Assembly (NCBI GenBank): GCA_026545225.1
Contig: CM048848.1
Location: 25,770,806-25,834,805 of the forward strand
Source of the DNA: Cornus controversa
Lineage: Eukaryota > Streptophyta > Magnoliopsida > Cornales > Cornaceae
Reading direction: 5' to 3'
Length of the DNA stretch: 64,000 nucleotides
In this document: positions 10,621-23,347 of the stretch, piece after piece
How positions within the stretch are numbered: the stretch's first letter is position 1
Layout: the number at the start of each line of letters is the position of its first letter
Made by a program: the position numbers and the translations under genes
The notes under the pieces: model-generated
Databases searched by the model: none
Seen by the model: the letters and a program-made list of their open reading frames with translations, nothing else
What the model was told of the DNA's origin: nothing

Positions 10621-12791
10621 TGAAATACTCCCTATAATTTCACGCATGAGGTGGCCAGTCTCACACATAAAACATAAGGAATACCAACAATTGATAGCAT
10701 ACAAGCATAGAATACAAGTGACAAAAGAAAAAGGAAATGATTGCGAAAGGAAACTTTAATTGAGATGATTAACAATATTAAAAAAAAAAAACTTGTGAGT
10801 CCGAATAATACAACTTGGAAGTCCTGTAACTCAAGGACCTTAATCCCAAAAATAAATAAAGATTAAACAATCTAAAATAGCATCCCAAATTATTCCACAT
10901 CTTAGACATAAATAAAATTAAGTCCCTAAAATGAAGTCTGGTAAGGAAACACTACTGCCACACGCTACGAACTCTATGCTCTAACCTCGAGGTGGAAATG
11001 ACTTAAGACCTGAAATATCAATAAATTGGATTAAACCCACAAGCAAGTTCCCTCTACTACCACCCATCAAAGAACTGATAAACATACCCTTTATATGAGG
11101 ACAATAAAACATATAGATATATATGTATATATATCACTTCCTCATTTAACCTCCTGCTCCAAAAAAAAATATATAAAAATAAAATTATGTACTGTACCAA
11201 CCCATCCATTAATTTTCCTACTAAGTATTATGCAATCCTGACATGCCTATACCTATATTTTATGAATACCTTATTAGGTATTAGGCAATCCTAACATGCC
11301 TCCACATGTAATTTACAAATACCTTAATAGGTATTAGGTAATCCTAACATGCCTTTCCATAATCTTTAAAACATAACATTCACTTAAAAGCATTAATGAT
11401 GATATAAAATGAAAATAAACCAATCCACAAGGATACCATAAAAACTATTCAAAATCGAACTGTTCTTTTTCTTTTGTTCACAATAATAATAAATAAAAAC
11501 AAATGTAAAGCTATTACATCATACATTCACCTTTTACAATGATAATACCCAAAGAAAATAAAACAATATTTTCAACCAGATATTTAAATAAGCGCCGAGC
11601 AAAAGAACATACAATATCCCAACCTTAAAAGCTTATTTTTTGTGCTAACTCTACAACAAAGGTGACCAAATCCATCTCCATCACCCCTATGTTCTGCAGC
11701 GCGTCCCAGCCCCTCCGACAACTTTCTGGGCTCTTTTCGGCCACCGTTCATCTCCTTTTACACACCAAACTATTCCTCTTCATCCACGCTTTCTATTGGC
11801 ACAAAAATCTCCTCCATCCATGGCCTAAATCAAAAATCCCCAATTTTCAAGTTTCTAAACTAAAATTCTAAATTCTATCAAATTTCTCAACAATCTACTT
11901 CTCAATGATCAAGGGTTATTCACAAGAGCTAGAGCAACACAATAATCGGATTAAAATTCGTCAACACACATAATTTCCTACTCATATATGAATTTTAATG
12001 CTTATATATATACAACATATATGCATATATATATATATATTCACGTATATATAACCATACACATGTTCATCCTCACACGAACCATCCACACTGATTTACA
12101 TATGTATTCAGGCAAAATTTCATACCATTATACGTATTCATACAATAACCCAAATATATATACTTGTATATGCACAGAATCAAACAACAGAAATATTAAT
12201 CTATGTTTATAAGCACAAAGGGGAAGTGTAGAGCATGAACATGCCTTTTGATCTGAACAAAATTACTCATTGTCTCCCTCCTCTTTGACGTCTACTCTTC
12301 TCTCCCTCTCTGTGCGTAAAAATGACAGAACCCTATTTTCTTTCTCTCTCTTTTTTTTTTTGAAATACAAATAAAACACTAAAAGAAATAAAGAGAAATA
12401 AAAATAAAAATATATTTAGCCCAACACCTAAACAATTAAAATGAACATGTAGCAATACCCCAGCCCAAACTCAATAATCCAACCCAAACTCCCCCTAGCC
12501 CAACATAAAGAGAATTAAAAAAATAATAATAAAAGAACATACACTAATATGGTCCAACAAAATTATTAAACACCCACACATTTTTACTTATACATAAAAA
12601 TGCAATTACAATAAAAAAATGCACAATTAATAAAACAACCAACCACTTAGTATCACATAATCAAACATATACATTATAAATAAAAACATACATTGACAAA
12701 ATTTAACTAAAGCATTGTAACACTCACAAAATAAAGAATTTAAATAAATGAAAAACCCAAATTAAATAACCTCAAAATTATAGGGATTACA
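10621..12791 (-). mobile_element. Tekay-like LTR, 2.17 kb (3' LTR of element B2)
   Basis: Minus start TGTAATCCCTATAATTTTG at 12791, next to a polypurine tract (plus TTCTTCTCCCCTAAAAAG, 12792-12809). Minus end ...AGTATTTCA at 10621. Degenerate copies of the 68/69-bp repeat occur at 11225-11360. It follows the B2 integrase in the expected order. Confidence 0.8.
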
Positions 12792-13797
12792 TTCTTCTCC
12801 CCTAAAAAGAGAAATTTTGTCCTCTAAATTCACCCCATACATGAAATTAAAAGCTCTGGAAACTTTTCCTTTATTTCATCCTCCCTTTCCCAAGTGGATT
12901 ATGTCTCGTTGTGGTGGCTCCACTAGACATGTACTAAAGGAATAGTCTTGGAATGAAGGACCTGATTGCTATGGTCAATAATATAGTATGGTTGCTCTGC
13001 ATATGTTGCATCTAGCTATAACTTAATCTTCCCAACCTCAATGTGGTGATAAGTATCCTCATCATGAAGAAATTTTTGATCTCTATCCAATATAATGGAC
13101 AAAGGCATGCCATGAAGCTTCGCTATCTCTGCAATATAAAGCTTCGCGTATTACTTTGAGCGAACTAGCAAGAAATGGGCTAATTTTGTCAACCTGTCCA
13201 CTATAACCCAAATAGCATCATGATTCTTCTAGGAGGTGGGAAGTCTTACTATAAATTCCATAAAAATGCTTTACCATTTTTACTCTGATATAGGTAGTGG
13301 CTATAAAGATCGCGGTGGTCTCTGGTGATTAATCTTGATCATTTGACAAGTGCTACACTTATAGACAAATATAGCAATGTCCCTTTTCATGACTGCCCAC
13401 CAAAACTGTCAATTTGTATCCTTGTACATTTTATCCCCTCCTGAGTGTACCAAAAACTGAGAACTATGGGTCTCACTCATCATTGCCCTCCTCAATTCAT
13501 CCTTGGGAGGAACCACTAACGGTCACTTATACCTCAATCCTCTTTCTATTCCCACTGTATAGAATGGTACCTCTCTAGATTTCAACTTAGCCACTTTCTT
13601 TGCGCAATGTGGGTCAAAAAGCACATCTGTAATTACTCTCCGAATGATAGTAGGTGTAACAACTACACATGTTACAAAAGCAACATCTAACTCATTAATG
13701 CCTCCCAAATCATTTTATTTTACTTCAAATAGTGGTGAAAGACTAGCATAGGGTCAACAACTGAATGTGCTAGTTACTACATTCACTTTCCTTGGGT
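12792..13797 (-). pseudogene. Integrase of element B2 (Tekay-like), decayed
   Basis: Read on minus, the HPRKVNVV segment of the RNase H/integrase linker appears at about 13790. It is followed by an HHCC-type zinc region (HSGGDKMYKD, then CSTCQ) at about 13480-13330 and the start of the catalytic core (DAIWVIVDRLTK) at about 13220-13170. Several stops and frameshifts break it. The end is compressed and runs into the polypurine tract before the LTR at 12791. The upstream half of the same gene continues at 17962, beyond a solo LTR. Confidence 0.75.
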
Positions 13798-13802
13798 GTT
13801 AC

Positions 13803-16800
13803 TGTCACGCCCCGATTCCCGAGGCCCGGAAACCGAGGTGTGAACCCGTGAGATCACCCTCACGACATAACCATCACCTGATCATACAACTCAATTTCCT
13901 ATTATTTTTACGAAAATCGGGCATGACCCATTCTAAATAATCAGCTCTTGGCATGTCATACCTGCTTTACAATTCATATGGACACTTCTGGGCACGTGTC
14001 CCCCCAGCATTTATATCTAACAATAAAAATGGACACTTCTGGGCATGTGTCTCCCCAGCATTTCTACAACATGCATAATACAATCATAAATATACACGCC
14101 TCAGTCCTTGAATGTCCGTATTATATACATACATCACATGAATAAAATACAATTGAAGGAACTGAATCAACATAAATCACTTTATACATTTAATCCAAAT
14201 GTAAAGCATCTATCTATCCACTATCCTGTACATACATTAGATTCTAAGGAATCTACTTACTACCTCTGCGACTGGTGCTATTAGTTTTCCCAACTGACTC
14301 CAAAACCAGCAATACCTGCAAAACCTGGGAGGGGGTGAGCTCAAAGGCCCAACAAGGTAAGTAGAACCATACTATCACCGCTGCAGCAGGTTGATCCTCA
14401 CATATTCTCAAAAATATACATGCACTTAAATATATCACCATATTTAAGACCATGCTTTACCTAGCATGCATGAACCAATGATGTATGTGGCTACTCTAGC
14501 ACATATGAACATACAAAACCCGCTATACATGATTTTAGAAATCATTTTCAACATGCTTGAAAGCAGTAAACATTCAGCACCAATATGTATATAGAACATA
14601 TATATATCAACACATTTACATAAACGATGTAAATCAGCTACCACATCTTCTACTCGTCAAGTAGCACATCTCAAATGCAATACGGATGCATTTAAACAGG
14701 AAACATGCTTAACAGATAAACACATAAGCATAAAGGTATTTTTCACCTTCCACGGTCATAATCCGATACATAAGACAAGCATCAAAGCTTGCACATACTC
14801 TCACTCTCGGTCCTCATCCGATACCCCACATGATTGGCCCGCTCCGAGGATTATGTGACCTAGGACAACTCCGATAACCAACCTATGACCTGGACCACTC
14901 CAAAAGGTCATCCTACTCTGGCAATGTATAGGATTGCCATTATGTGAGGGGACAGCTCCGAGGCTCACATTCATTGGACATACTCCGATTCCCAGGCTTT
15001 AAGCCTTAGCATGGCGGGTCCACTCCGAGGGCCATACTTGTTGGATATACTCCGATGGCAATATATTGGTTTGCCAAATTGTGAGGGGGCAACTCCGAAG
15101 CTCACAAACGTTGGACATACTCCGATTCTAGGCATAAAGCCTTCGTATGGCGGGTCCACTCCGAAGGCCATACGTAGTGGATGATTATACCACTTCTCGT
15201 GACACGGTTGGACCACTCCGAAGTCCCGTGCACCCCTCTTTGCGTTAATTTTCCCGCAACCTCCCATATATGCAATATGGATGTATACTTAACTAAGCAT
15301 TCTATTTTATGCTATCCCAATGCACCAGCTAGTATACAAGTACATAGCATGCATTCCTCTCTACACAAACCCACATATAACCACGTATGTGTCATTTCCC
15401 TCCTATACATGCAATATGGATGCATATACACACAGCATAATACTTTCATGCTTCAACCCATGCTTATGAATACTAAAAAGAAGTATTTGGCATGATTTTC
15501 ATCACTTTCCAACACATATAGCACATATATGTTCAAAACTCGCATAAAACCTCTTATATGCAAACAACTTCAACTTAGCACATTTTTATCATGCTATAAC
15601 CAATGCGTGCGTTCAATATATATATATATATGAAGCTAGTACGCATCTCACATTCACATTCCCACATACAAACACATATATGTCCAATCTTGCATATAAG
15701 TCCTATATGCACGTACACTAGCATAAGTACAGTCATGCTCTCATTCAATGCATGTATTCACTACAAGTAGCTAACATGCATTCCAATCACAATATATATA
15801 CACACATATATATATTACATCACCCACATATGTATCAAGAACATATAACGCACTTAGCACATTTCATGCTTTTCAAATACTCGCCAGAAGTTAAATTCAT
15901 ACTTAGCATGCATTTCTACCGCTGCAACCATATATATAATCACCTATATATATATACTGAACCTCATGCATAAGAGTCACATATGCATACAATATAACAC
16001 ACAGCTAAACAGATATTATTTAGCAAAATTTTCATAGACTTTAATCTATACATACATGCATACCATCATGCAAATAGGCGATAAATCTAACATGTTATCG
16101 TTTCCCAAACCCGCACATACATATATATACACACACACATATGTATATCCTCTAACATCCCATGTATGTACCACATTCCCTATACACATATATATATAAG
16201 CGCCTACATATATATGTATATACACATACCACATATGATTAAATTGAGACATATGTAAATTACTCAACATACATAAAATATCTGTATGAGATAGAGGCAA
16301 GAATCAACTTGCCTTAGGTCCTGCTTTCGCTAAGTCCGCGCTTGCAAAGCGGCCCTTTTTCCATGTTCGGTCCAGTTCAGCCAAACCATAGCCAGCTGTG
16401 AATCCCTCTCGTTCGGCTACCCAAAACAACCCACAACCCGAGTTGCCAACCGAACCCCATGTGCAATTCAAGCCTGTAACTAATTTCAGTCCACATCTGA
16501 ATTAACCCAAATAACCAATTTCGGCTCACTGTCATGTCCAACCCAACCCATATATGAATGTGTTGAACACACACACTCCATTATATACACTTGCACCAAA
16601 TTTCACCCAGGAAATCCTCCAATCAAAACCATGTAAATAGGCAGCCCACTGTCCATGCCGACACCACAAGGCCGCCATTTCCACGGCCAAACAGTTCACG
16701 AACCAGCCCCTTTTTGGTACCACTATGGCTCTGAGATTATGAGCAACCCATGAAGAAACACACAACTGTCAAGGACCCATATCAGTTACCATGTTCGGCC

Positions 16801-17806
16801 AAGAAGACTACCACAGGACAGGCCATAATAGCCCACTTTTCAGCCACGAAACTGGCCGAAAGACCCCCTTGTCGCACCTCCGTTGGGCACCACCGTGTCT
16901 TCCAAAAACTACCCAATCAAAGCCCCAAGCTTCGGCACTCTCACAGACTCCAAAGCCGAACCCATGCACAACCATACCCGAAGTCAAAACAGCCACCACT
17001 CACCACCCTGGACAGCCTGAACAACCACCATTTACTGTTAAACCGAATTGCTATGGCCACCCAAAAACTCACCACTCCAACTACCCAAACGAAATCCATT
17101 TGAAAACCAAACCTAACCAACTCACCTCAACCGCGAAGACTCAGCCGAAGCCACCGTCGGCACCAGCCACGGCCAAACCCACCACCGTGACCACCACCAT
17201 CCGGCCGCCACAACCGAAACCACCCGAAAACCCACCGTGATCGGACCCCCATTGAACCAGCCGAAGCCCCCTTCGCGAACGGCCCAGCTACGAAACCCCC
17301 AGTCACGGCCAGCAACTCGCAACCAGCCGCCGTCAGCAACCACTCCAGCCATTGCCGGCTTACCGCCTTCGCCGTCGTCCAGGCGGAGCCCCGTCGTGAG
17401 CACCCCGAGCCGATCTCGCCTTCGGCTTCTCCCTCTCTCTCTCTTCTCGGTTTTCTCTCTCCCCGATTTTCTCTCCCTTTCTCTTTTCTTTTTCTTTTCT
17501 TCTTTCTTTCTTTTCTTTTCTTCCTTCTTTCTTTTCTTCTCCCTTTTTACTTCAGCCGAAGACCTCACTTTGGTCTCCTCTTCTATCTTCTTGTATACTC
17601 TTCTTTTTTTGGTCCACATAAATTATAAGATAACCCCAGCCACATATTCAAATCATGTATATTTATAATATACATATACATCACATGGGCATATTATTTT
17701 GTATAAACATATGTATATACATCATCTCATACACTCTTGCCCCTCCACATGCACAAAATTATAAATGTGCATCTCCACTCATCAATAATTACATAAAGAC
17801 CCACCA

Positions 17807-17837
<31 letters not shown>

Positions 17838-17956
17838 TCCCATATATATCTATATATATGTATATCCACATTCTTTTTGAATTTAATTTATTCGAAAAAA
17901 AATAAATCCAGCCCAAAAATCATCCGGGACCGGTCAAAATTATTCCGGTCCTTACA
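13803..17956 (-). mobile_element. Solo LTR, 4.15 kb, TSD GTTAC
   Basis: The plus ends are TGTCACGCCCCGATTCC (13803) and CCGGTCCTTACA (17956), flanked by GTTAC at 13798-13802 and 17957-17961. The likely sense is minus, starting TGTAAGGACCGG, because this group ends in ...GGGCGTGACA. No primer-binding site or coding region is attached. It carries a 137-bp repeat, AT-rich microsatellites (15630, 15790, 16115, 17816-17840), a C-rich block (16750-17400) and a pyrimidine tract (17420-17545). Proline-rich open frames in the C-rich block are compositional. Confidence 0.9.
14935..15182. repeat. About 137-bp imperfect tandem repeat in solo LTR
   Basis: TTGGACATACTCCGATT occurs near 14974 and 15111. 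The flanks GTGAGGGG(A/G)CA and GGCGGGTCCACTCCGA repeat in the same order, giving just under two copies. The motif ACTCCGA recurs through 14800-15230. Confidence 0.75.
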
Positions 17957-17961
17957 GTTAC

Positions 17962-19200
17962 TGGATGAAAAAGTGATAATCTTTCACGAATTTCAACCAC
18001 CTACGCTACCTCATATTTAGTTTTTTCTGTGAGAACAGATACTACAAACTCTTGTGGTCGCTGGACAATCTGAAGGCCTCACCCAAGAGGTAATGCCTCC
18101 AAATTTTCAAGGCCAAAACTATAGCTGCCAACTCTAGATCATGAGTTAAGTAATTAAGTTCGTGAGGCTTAAACTTCCATGAAGCATATGATATTGGTCT
18201 CTCCTCCTACATCAACACACATCCCAAACCCTACAATGACACATCAATAAATACCAAGTACTCAATTCCGCTCTGAGGGGTAGCTAGAATAGGTGCAGTT
18301 GTCAACTCACTCTTCAACTCATCAAACGCCACCTGACAAGAATCATTACGATGATAACCAGCTAACCCAAGAAAATTACGAATCTCTGAGGGTGAGGTTG
18401 GCTACTCCACTCCAAAACTGCTAACACTTTACTTGGATCTATTGCTATCCCTTTCTTAGATACTACGTAACCCAAGAACTTCACCTCCATCTGCCAGAAA
18501 TCACATTTTTTAAACTTTACATATAACTGGTGGTCTCTTAGTGTCTGTAGAATAATACTGAGACTTCTGGCATGGTCCTCCTCTAACCTAGAATAAACCA
18601 GAATGTCATCGATGAAGATAATAACAAACTAATCTAAGTAGGCTCTGAACACTATGTTCATCATATTGATGAAGACAACTGGGGCATTTGTTAACCCGAA
18701 AGGCATAACCCAAAACTCATAAGATCTATATATGGTAAGAAAGGTTATCTTTGGTACTTCTTGTTCCCTAATTCGAAGTTGATGAAACCCGAATCTTAAA
18801 TCTATCTTTGAGAAGTATGTGGCTCCCTTCAGCTGATCGAACAAATCATCAATCCTTGGTAACTGGTACATATTGTGAATTGTGACCTTATTTAACTCTT
18901 TGTAGTCTATAAAAGGTGAAGAGACCCATCTTTATTTTTCACAAATAGCACCAGTGCTCCCCACAATGAAATACTCGTCTGAATGAATTTCTGGCTGAGG
19001 AGTTGCTGAATATGATCTTTCAGCGCCCTCATTTCCACATGAGCCATTCTGTGTGGGGCCCAAGCACTAGGTCTGATGCCTGGGACTAGAACATTCACAA
19101 AATTAATCTCACGACACGGTGGTAGCCCTAGGATTTCCTAAAACACATCCAGGAAGTCTCGCATCACTGGAATCGAATCCATAGAAATTGTAGTTCCCTA
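17962..19200 (-). pseudogene. Reverse transcriptase and RNase H of element B2, decayed
   Basis: On minus the order is the pre-RT segment (near 19190-19100), [12 protein letters not shown] (near 18925), the RT core [13 protein letters not shown] (near 18810), MPFGLTNAP (near 18700), the catalytic FIDDILVYS (near 18610), LGYVVSKKGI (near 18470), and the RNase H remnant ending SDHKSL...YLFSQKKLNMR (near 18050). The frame passes straight across the solo LTR to HPRKVNVV at about 13790 once one copy of GTTAC is removed. Many stops and frameshifts are present. The protease is missing. Confidence 0.85.
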
Positions 19201-20110
19201 CTGTAGTGGCCAATTTGATGGCAATTATAGCACTCCGTAGAAGATCTTAAAGATCTGGTAGGCAAGGCCAATGAAGGTACCGGGCGAGGTTGCTGCTGCC
19301 CCTGAAAATTGGATCTGCCTTCCCTATTCCTCTTCCGTCCTTGGCTACCCGAAGACGCCCTCGCACTCTTCGCTTGTTGTTTAGACTCCCATATCCTTTG
19401 GGTGTCTCTGTCATCTTCCTCAGCCACAAAGGCTCTATCAACCACATCACAGTAGGTCCTCAATCCCAAGATGGACACCCTCTTCCTAATTGAGGTTTTT
19501 AATCCCTTCACGAACTTTTTCACCTTTAGCTCTTCATTAGCTACCATCTCTGGGGCAAAACGAGCTAATGAGGTGAATTTGGTCTCGTACCCCATCACGT
19601 CTAAATCCCCTTGGACTAAGTCTATAAATTCTTGCCTCATCCGGTCTCTCACCGATGTTGGAAAGAACTTATCGAAGAATAAACCCTTAAAGGTTTCCCA
19701 GTCCATAGTCTCAATGTCGTGGGTATTCCCGATGAACTGCCACCACCGATCCGCTTCCCCTTGCAAGTGAAGCGCCGCTATTCCCACTTTCAAGTCCTCA
19801 TCGATTGCAAGAGTAACCATGAGCTTATGTGTCTGATCTATCCAACCCTCCGCCACTAGTGGGTCACGTGCACCATCAAAAGTAGTGGGTCATGTGCACC
19901 ATCAAAAGTAGGCAGCTTAAATTTCACATATTCTTTCATTGCAACCATTTGGCGGCTCAAGGCAACCCTAGGCAATGCCTGCACCTCCTCTTCTCTAGCT
20001 TCCCTAGCCATCCGCCTCATAGTGTCTGCCATATCACGCATAAACTGCGTTCCATCATTTGGTTCCTGAGGAGCATCAGCGCCTACGTCTCGCGCTCTCC
20101 TTGGAGGCAT
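19164..20110 (-). pseudogene. gag, Tekay-like, broken by a 26-bp duplication
   Basis: The start at 20110 gives MPPRRARD, the usual chromovirus Gag N-terminus. The frame then runs to KLPTFDGAHDP, where a 26-bp tandem duplication (19858-19909) shifts it. The second part continues AEGWIDQTHKLM, LQGEADRWW and FFPTSVRDRMR, through a retrotransposon-Gag domain and a basic linker to a CX2CX4H zinc knuckle (CYNCHQIGHYSRE) near 19210. The last cysteine of the knuckle is absent because the sequence jumps there to the region just before RT. Apart from the duplication the reading is well preserved. Confidence 0.85.
19858..19909. repeat. 26-bp tandem duplication in gag
   Basis: AGTGGGTCACGTGCACCATC... 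(19858-19883) repeats at 19884-19909 with one difference (CACG/CATG). 26 is not a multiple of 3, so it breaks the gag frame. Confidence 0.95.
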
Positions 20111-20344
20111 TTTGCTATATGCACCACAAGAAGAAAAATTTAGAATTAAGGAATGTACTCTTCTTACATCATTTCCATCATGCCTACACATGCCAAGTCA
20201 ATTCAATCCACAAAAGCAAGCCAAGAAAGCGTAAGTATAATTCAAGTTCCACATAAGCAATCTCCAGTTAAGGTCTAAACATTCATGTGAATCCAACCTT
20301 CTCAATTCACACATGATATAACCATCACCCGTCGTTCTAACCTA

Positions 20345-20358
20345 GAGCTCTGATACCA
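20345..20358 (-). other. Primer-binding site, tRNA-Met type
   Basis: Minus TGGTATCAGAGCTC, directly inside the LTR end at about 20362 and upstream of gag. Confidence 0.85.
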
Positions 20359-20739
20359 TTCAGTTACGCCCTGGAATTCGGACCCCGAGACTCCCCCGGA
20401 CCGACTCGAATCCCGAGTGTGAACCTATCCATTAATTCCTAATGGACCATCTTAACCTTTCATTACCACAGAAGCCTAGTCACCCACTTGTAATTACCTA
20501 TGCACAAGTCAACATCACCTAACCTCAATGGCCTCAACCAAACAACCCTTCGAATGCTTTCAACCCACAAATACGAACACATAACTCCTTGTGAGTTTAT
20601 AACAAATGTCTGAAAATGAAACCATTGGAAAGTGGGTTTAAAAATACACAATTTCAAAAAAAGAATCATCGAAATCCAATTTGAAACGAAGGAGATATGC
20701 CTCTTTGAAGTTAGATAAAACATTGTTTGAATAGTGCAT

Positions 20740-20820
20740 GCTGTAAAAGGGGGATCAATCGCCCAAGGTCGACCGAGGCCAGATTTTGGCCTTTTACAAG
20801 GGCGATCGATTGCCATAAAT
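20740..20820. repeat. GATC palindromes and a box shared with element C
   Basis: It contains ATCGCCCAAGGTCGACCGAG (20758-20777) and GGGCGATCGATTGCC (20800-20814). Both have near-identical counterparts in the ORF2 promoter region of element C (47491-47695), which belongs to a different lineage. Confidence 0.75.
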
Positions 20821-21994
20821 CCCTGGCAAATTTTTGCAACCCTAATTCAACTACAACTTCACCCAAACTTCAAATTTGAATATCTCACAATCTATAAATC
20901 CGTTTGACCTGAAATTTGGCATGGATCATCCTCAACATGTCTATCATCCAACCCTATTAGAATCATCTAAAAATACCAACCAAAACCCAAGCTATATCCA
21001 AATCAATGACTATGGGTCGGAAATTAAACCCATACACTAAAACATGCCTATCTTCCTCATTTTATATCCAAACAAGGCCCATGACCTATCAAATTGAAGC
21101 TAATATAATTATCCTTCAATACATATAAATTTCATCCATGCCATAAACTCAAAATGGACACTTTTGGGCACGTGTCCCCCCAATGGCTACTCTAATGCCT
21201 TAATGGCCATCAAGTATATTCATATAACATGCATTCCACATTTGAAATGTAATTCCATCAATTTTTCCTTGCCATCTTCATTCAACAGTACATGCATACA
21301 TTCATTCCATACTCCACTAACTTATAAATATCCATACAAGAAGTCATAACTCAAGAGGAAAATAGTTCTATAGTGCCATACTTTTCCAACACATACACTT
21401 TTCTCAAGAAGCACATATCATTCATATGATTTTCCAAGTTTATAGTCATACAAGAATTCATACATAAGGTTCAAAATGCAACGAATTCTACCATGACTAC
21501 AACTAGATCATTATCGTGCCACAAGCCGGCACAGATAGCCAAATGTACAAATATCCAAAATGTAGCAAAATATAACTAAAATTTCACTTGGACACTCAAG
21601 TCCCATCTGTCATCGGCGCCTTATCTGTAAAAAGTTTAGAATAAAGGGGTGAGCACCACTGCGGCTCAGTAGAGATACCCTAACCCCCCTAAGTGCCGAC
21701 TTGACACGACCTACATGAATGCATGTCACCACATTTCATGTATCATTCAACATATGCCATGTTCATTGACAAGCGATGCATATATAAATAAGAATGCATT
21801 AAACACGTGTATCATGCTTCACGATTTAAAATGAAAGCAATAACATACCCTCGTTCCTCTCTAGGACTCAACCCGATACCCTAACATGGTTTTTGACCAA
21901 CCATATAACCTGGGACACCTCTCACAACCGTCTCCCGACTTTGGCCCACTCCGCCAAGGACATACTTTTGGGGCAATATTTTGCTTTACCCATT

Positions 21995-22170
21995 GGTGAT
22001 TAGACTATCTCAGCACTGTCACCACATATTTGGTTACTCAAGGTGATTAGACCATATCAGCACCGTCACCGAGTGTTACGTGGCTCAAGGTGGTTAGTCC
22101 ATGTCAGCACCGCCACTGAGCATAATTGAATTTAAGGTGATTAGTCCATATCAGCACTGTCACTATAGAC
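21995..22170. repeat. 47-bp tandem repeat, 4 copies
   Basis: GGTGATTAGAC or GGTGGTTAGTC units start at 21995, 22042, 22089 and 22136, exactly 47 bp apart. Each contains (T/C)ATCTCAGCAC or ATATCAGCAC, then (T/C)GTCAC. Confidence 0.9.
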
Positions 22171-23347
22171 CACTTTCCCCGTTTCCTCACAACGGCCTAT
22201 ATACGCATTTTGAACATATAGTAATCAAGCACTGAAAATTCATGCTTCACAATGCATTCTCCAGTTATGAAGGAATATAGCATGCATTTCATCTCCATAA
22301 AACCACACATAGCATATATATGAATAACTCATACATATAATCTCTCATATACATGCAACTCCAAAATTTAGCATGTTTTTCTCATACCACACTAAATGCA
22401 TGAATTTAGCATATAGAGCTCACATACATTTAATCATCACACATTTCACATATAATCACATCAATATGTCACACATTTCACATTTATCACATATACCCCA
22501 AATTGAGCATATAATCGTACATACTCACAATTTCTCAATTTATGCACATTGAACCCATATGTTATACTCAACACAAGGTACACTATCTTGCAAGGAAAAG
22601 GAACTCAAGAGAAGTAGAACACATCCATTCCTCCCCTCTCACTACCACAAAACATGCAAAACACAACCTATACCTTCCATCTGCACCCAAAATCCTAGAA
22701 TCAACAAGTAGAAGAGAAGGAGAACCCCTACCTCAAAATTCATGCTTAGAAGTGGAAGACCCAAATTTCACTAAGCTTCAAACTCCTCCAACGACAACTT
22801 TCCACCGATCAAATCGAAGAGGAGAGTGAGGAGAACAACTTTAATTCTTGGCTTTACCCTCAAATCTCACTTCTAGGCCCTCAAAACTTAGAGAGAAGGA
22901 GAGAAGAGAACTTGTAGAGAGAGAGAGAGTAGTAGTGCCGGCCAAGAGAGAGAGAGAGGAGTGGAAAATCTGATTTCCCCTCTTTTTTCCATGTATATAT
23001 CATATATGTATAATATATTTGGCCCTTTGCAACTAAACCCTCCACCTCTCCTTATTTGCTCCTTGTTATGGGTCATTTGCACTTATTCGCAAACTAGCCT
23101 TTTCCCTTTTTCTAGAACTTCACTTAAGTCCTTAAACTTACATCCATACCCCCACGACACTTTCTAGAGTCCGTAGTTATTTTTCGCGGGTCACCCGAAC
23201 CCATTTCGGTCCCACACCCAAGTCAAAACATAAAGAGACATAAAGAGATCATTTAAGTCCACTAAGCATGTTATCAAATAATTAATCATGCTTAAAAGTT
23301 ATCGACCCGTAATTATAATTTAAAAAAAAAATATTTGGGTCATCACA

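Larger units (their letters stand above)
20362..23347 (-). mobile_element. Tekay-like LTR, 2.99 kb
   Basis: Minus start TGTGATGACCCAAATATTT at 23347, preceded by a polypurine tract (minus AAGGTGGGGAGGT). The minus end is ...GGGCGTAACTG at about 20362, with a degenerate terminal CA, followed by the primer-binding site. It serves both as 3' LTR of the integrase at 23348 and upward, and as 5' LTR of the gag at 20110, so two element bodies share it. It contains the GGGCACGTGTCCCCCC motif also seen at 13990 and 14040 in the solo LTR, and a 47-bp repeat. Confidence 0.8.

Noticed and set aside
16750-17668. Proline/threonine-rich open frames on both strands (up to about 165 codons)
   Set aside because: They sit in a C-rich and pyrimidine-rich block of a solo LTR with exact ends and TSD. 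Overlapping frames on both strands point to composition, not coding.
21995-22170. CRISPR-like array
   Set aside because: The units are contiguous tandem repeats without unique spacers, in an LTR of a plant genome.
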